From positions 1-61,076 of the forward strand of contig CADATZ010000028.1 of assembly GCA_902791025.1 (NCBI GenBank): a DNA stretch of 61,076 nucleotides, read 5' to 3'. Position numbers and translations under genes: made by a program. Shown piece after piece: positions 58,668 through 61,076 of this stretch. This DNA comes from an uncultured Chloroflexota bacterium (lineage in GTDB: Bacteria; Chloroflexota; Anaerolineae; Anaerolineales; Anaerolineaceae). Under the pieces are notes generated by a model. The model saw nothing but the letters and a program-made list of their open reading frames with translations. It ran no database searches and was not told the DNA's origin. Every line of letters begins with the position of its first letter. Positions within the stretch are counted from its first letter, which is position 1.

Positions 58668-61076
58668 ATGAAACACTGGAATTCTAAATACATTTTACTG
58701 ATTGTTTTGCTTGCCATGCTTATGGTTTTCGTCCCTGTCCTTGCTCAGGAAGAGGAAGGGGAAGATCCTGTAGAACCGGTCGATTACAAAGAAACCAAAA
58801 CGCTCTATGTCCCGGATTCGCAGGGAAGCCCAACTGTCACAACGGATTATGTGTATGTGACCGGTGAGGAAGAGCCGGGTATCGATATGACCGCAGCTGA
58901 CGGGCAGAGTGTTTCAGCCACGGTGAATGGCGAAGTCATTTCCTACTTTGGCGGCGCGAACATGTCGGTAACGAATGGCGGCAGTGCGGTTCTGAAGAGT
59001 GGATTTATCCGCGGCGGATATGGCCTCTGGGGTTTCCTGAATGGCGGCTCGCTGACTGCTGAAACGGACGACATTTTCGCTGAAAACGGCACTGCTCTTG
59101 ATCTGACTCTTCTGGGAGCCAGTACTCTGAAGGTCACAGCAGGTGATATCTTTGCCGGTGCGTCCGGTGTAGCACTCATCACCGGTGTGAATGATGAAAA
59201 CTATGATTCTGACCCAATCGATGATGATTGGCTTGACCCGGTGGATGAAGATTGGGGTGATATTTCCGAGGACGCCGGGTCCGGCGAAGATGATACACAG
59301 ACCGGGCAGGATGATACAGAACAGCCCACAAGCGGAATTTCTCAGTCTGATATTTCTGTCAACAGCGTTGAAGCCATGCAGACCGGTGTGGATATTGACC
59401 TGGCCAACGCGAGCACTGTCACTATGATCTCAGAAGAAGGCGTTTTCTCAGAAGATAAGGGTGTTGAGATCGAACTCTCCGATGCAGGCGGCACTGTTTC
59501 TCTGGATACACCCATCATTGAAGCCGAGAATCAAGGTCTGGTGATCAATGCGGCGGCGGGAGATGTCACTGTTACAAGTAATGTTTATATCAGCGCTGAT
59601 TCGATGGTGGAAATCGTCAACAACGGCGGTACCGTCAAGCTTGAAGGAAAACCTTATCTGGAAGGAAATTCAGGAATATACGTTGAAGCCACAGGCGGCA
59701 AGACGACCACAGAAACATCTGATATCAACGCACAAACCTACGGTATCCAGGTACTGACGCATGAATATGATGACAGTGATCCCTTTGAACCGGATGAAAC
59801 TGAGTCCTCAGATTCCGGGGAAGAGAGCAGCTCTTCAGCGTCTGCCCCGACTGTGAACGTAACTGTCGATGGCGATATCACGGATAATATCGACTATACC
59901 ATGCCCGAAGTCGATTGGGACGTTGATCCGGTGGATCCGGAACTGCCGGAAATCGAATCGGGAACCTTTGATGGAAGCTCCTCTGTGCAAAAGTCCGAAG
60001 AGGATTCCGAAAGCGCGGATTCCGTGGGTATTCTCGTCAATGCCGAAAAAGAAAGCAAAATCTCCATCGACGTCACCGGCGGTATCAGCATGTCCTATGG
60101 CAATGAGATCGAAGCTTTTGATAATTCACAGGTCAGCGTATCTGTCGGAGATCTTGTCACCACAGCTTACGGCAACCGTCTTGCAGCCTACGACGGTTCA
60201 CAGGTGGAATTTATCTTCAAAGATGAAATTAACGCCGGCGGCAATGCCCTTGACCTGATCGCGGATAACGGCGAAATGGTCGTGAATGTAAATGGAGCCA
60301 TCACAACCGAAAGCACCGCTGATGGTGATTCGGAAACCTCAGGCATTACCGCTTATTCCACAAATGACGGCAAAATGGAGGTCACTGTCGGGAAGGGAAT
60401 AACCGTGAATGGCAAAGAAAACAGTGCCGGTGCCGCGATCATTGATGAGGGGGCGACATCACTGACATCACTGAAGGTCAGCTCACGTGAAGCTGAGGAA
60501 GGCATTAAGGTCACCGGTTCGTCATCCGTCGGCATTTCTGTGATCAGTACGGGAACGACAAACGTTGAAGTTTACGGCGATGTCACCGGTGCCGCCAAAG
60601 GTCTGGTGGTCAATGATGACCCGATGATCAGCGAGGAAGGACTTGACATTACTACTGCAAAGATGGACATTCTCGTTTCCGGAACGATTTCCGGAAGTAA
60701 TCAGAGTTTCATCGTAGGGAAGGATGTGACTTCCAATCAGCTTAGCCTGACCACCTGGAAGATCGCTCTGAACGGTGATACAAAAGCCGCGAAAGACAGT
60801 GCCGGAAACGCAAATGACGACGTTGAAAAGAATATCAAATACATTATCAAAATCGATCCGAAATTCACGGACCAACTCGAAGCCGTAAAGGAAGACGGTA
60901 CTGTTCTTGAACAGTCACACGATTATTATCCGGTGGCACTGCTTGGTGAAAAGATCTATGTCCGCGCCAAAGACAGATCTGAACTGACAGAAGTGTATAA
61001 CGGCAAAGAAAAACAGACCTTGCTGGAAAAAGATGATAACGGATTTTATCTTGTGATTCCCGCCGGTGGGGCTGTC
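58668..61076 (+). CDS. Large acidic secreted repeat protein, 5' part
   Basis: An open frame from 58668 to the last base of the window (803 codons, no stop) encodes a secreted protein: signal peptide MKHWNSKYILLIVLLAML.. ending VLAQ, acidic stretch EEEGEDPVEP, then strand-turn repeats such as GDVTVTSNVYISADSMVEI and NNGGTVKLEG, broken by acidic linkers (DEDWGDISEDAGSGEDDTQT). The pattern suggests a beta-solenoid or filamentous adhesin-like surface protein. GGGAGG lies 8 bases before the ATG. It shares an operon with the subtilase upstream, which may process it. The C-terminus is not visible, so any anchor is unknown. Confidence 0.8.
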   Translation, partial: MKHWNSKYILLIVLLAMLMVFVPVLAQEEEGEDPVEPVDYKETKTLYVPDSQGSPTVTTDYVYVTGEEEPGIDMTAADGQSVSATVNGEVISYFGGANMSVTNGGSAVLKSGFIRGGYGLWGFLNGGSLTAETDDIFAENGTALDLTLLGASTLKVTAGDIFAGASGVALITGVNDENYDSDPIDDDWLDPVDEDWGDISEDAGSGEDDTQTGQDDTEQPTSGISQSDISVNSVEAMQTGVDIDLANASTVTMISEEGVFSEDKGVEIELSDAGGTVSLDTPIIEAENQGLVINAAAGDVTVTSNVYISADSMVEIVNNGGTVKLEGKPYLEGNSGIYVEATGGKTTTETSDINAQTYGIQVLTHEYDDSDPFEPDETESSDSGEESSSSASAPTVNVTVDGDITDNIDYTMPEVDWDVDPVDPELPEIESGTFDGSSSVQKSEEDSESADSVGILVNAEKESKISIDVTGGISMSYGNEIEAFDNSQVSVSVGDLVTTAYGNRLAAYDGSQVEFIFKDEINAGGNALDLIADNGEMVVNVNGAITTESTADGDSETSGITAYSTNDGKMEVTVGKGITVNGKENSAGAAIIDEGATSLTSLKVSSREAEEGIKVTGSSSVGISVISTGTTNVEVYGDVTGAAKGLVVNDDPMISEEGLDITTAKMDILVSGTISGSNQSFIVGKDVTSNQLSLTTWKIALNGDTKAAKDSAGNANDDVEKNIKYIIKIDPKFTDQLEAVKEDGTVLEQSHDYYPVALLGEKIYVRAKDRSELTEVYNGKEKQTLLEKDDNGFYLVIPAGGAV

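Overview
The window looks like a chromosome segment of an anaerobic bacterium with roughly 50% GC, most plausibly a host-associated Chloroflexota (Anaerolineae). This placement is an impression, not a demonstration. It rests on protein style (transcription terminator Rho, MazG with a leftover methylase tail, an FtsK with a long Lys/Ala-rich head, a DUF6056 membrane protein), on rubrerythrin as an anaerobe marker, and on hairpin and heptamer repeats scattered between genes. The window opens inside a 5S rRNA gene and closes inside a long secreted-protein gene.

Layout. 1-3.3 kb: end of an rRNA operon, then a three-gene polar amino-acid ABC operon with two oddities: a solute-binding protein whose two lobes are in swapped order, and an ATPase carrying an RsbW/GHKL-like C-terminal domain. 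3.4-6.6 kb (minus strand): ssb, a two-domain gamma-glutamylcyclotransferase-like protein, an unrecognised HTH-like protein and a TetR regulator. 6.7-11.3 kb (plus): PRPP synthetase, MutM and a P-type Ca2+ ATPase. 11.4-14.6 kb (minus): MATE exporter, CBS protein, DUF1294 protein and a PHP phosphoesterase. 14.8-18.8 kb (plus): HAD hydrolase, MazG, a membrane protein and two tandem secreted paralogues. 18.9-23.3 kb (minus): a 1294-residue receiver/GGDEF/EAL/PAS-like/GGDEF signalling protein and a stand-alone HPt protein. 23.5-33.9 kb (plus): YfhO-like membrane protein, ClpC, MFS transporter, alpha/beta hydrolase and pyruvate kinase. 34.0-36.6 kb: an AT-rich pair (MBOAT acyltransferase plus SGNH-type partner) bounded by terminators. 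36.7-42.9 kb: LysM-M23 peptidase, Rho, tRNA-Pro(TGG), aminotransferase, a membrane-anchored protein and a CapA-like phosphoesterase. 43.0-44.5 kb: queuosine-precursor transporter and QueF behind a candidate preQ1 riboswitch with tandem terminators. 44.6-47.2 kb: a second, GC-richer MBOAT/DHHW acylation pair. 47.4-51.6 kb: DUF6056 protein, a Cys-rich small protein, rubrerythrin and a zinc-uptake remnant (small Cys-containing membrane protein, internally deleted ZnuA, OB-fold-like lipoprotein). 51.8-61.1 kb: FtsK, a TrmH-family methyltransferase, a Cys-rich subtilase and a long acidic secreted protein running off the end.

Themes. Much of the accessory content concerns the cell surface: two O-acyltransferase pairs, YfhO and DUF6056 membrane proteins, CapA, M23 peptidase, subtilase and secreted proteins. 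The genome-level curiosity is a set of intergenic sequences: (i) degenerate tandem heptamers that often start inside the stop codon of the preceding gene and sometimes encode its last residues; (ii) a family of about 100-bp palindromes with covarying ends, one copy sitting in frame in a signal-peptide region; (iii) a second GGGAC..GTCCC hairpin family. The strongest regulatory call is the preQ1-type leader; the strongest unusual-protein calls are the permuted binding protein with its GHKL-fused ATPase and the multi-domain c-di-GMP protein with two degenerate GGDEF signatures. No phage, IS transposase or CRISPR array was seen.
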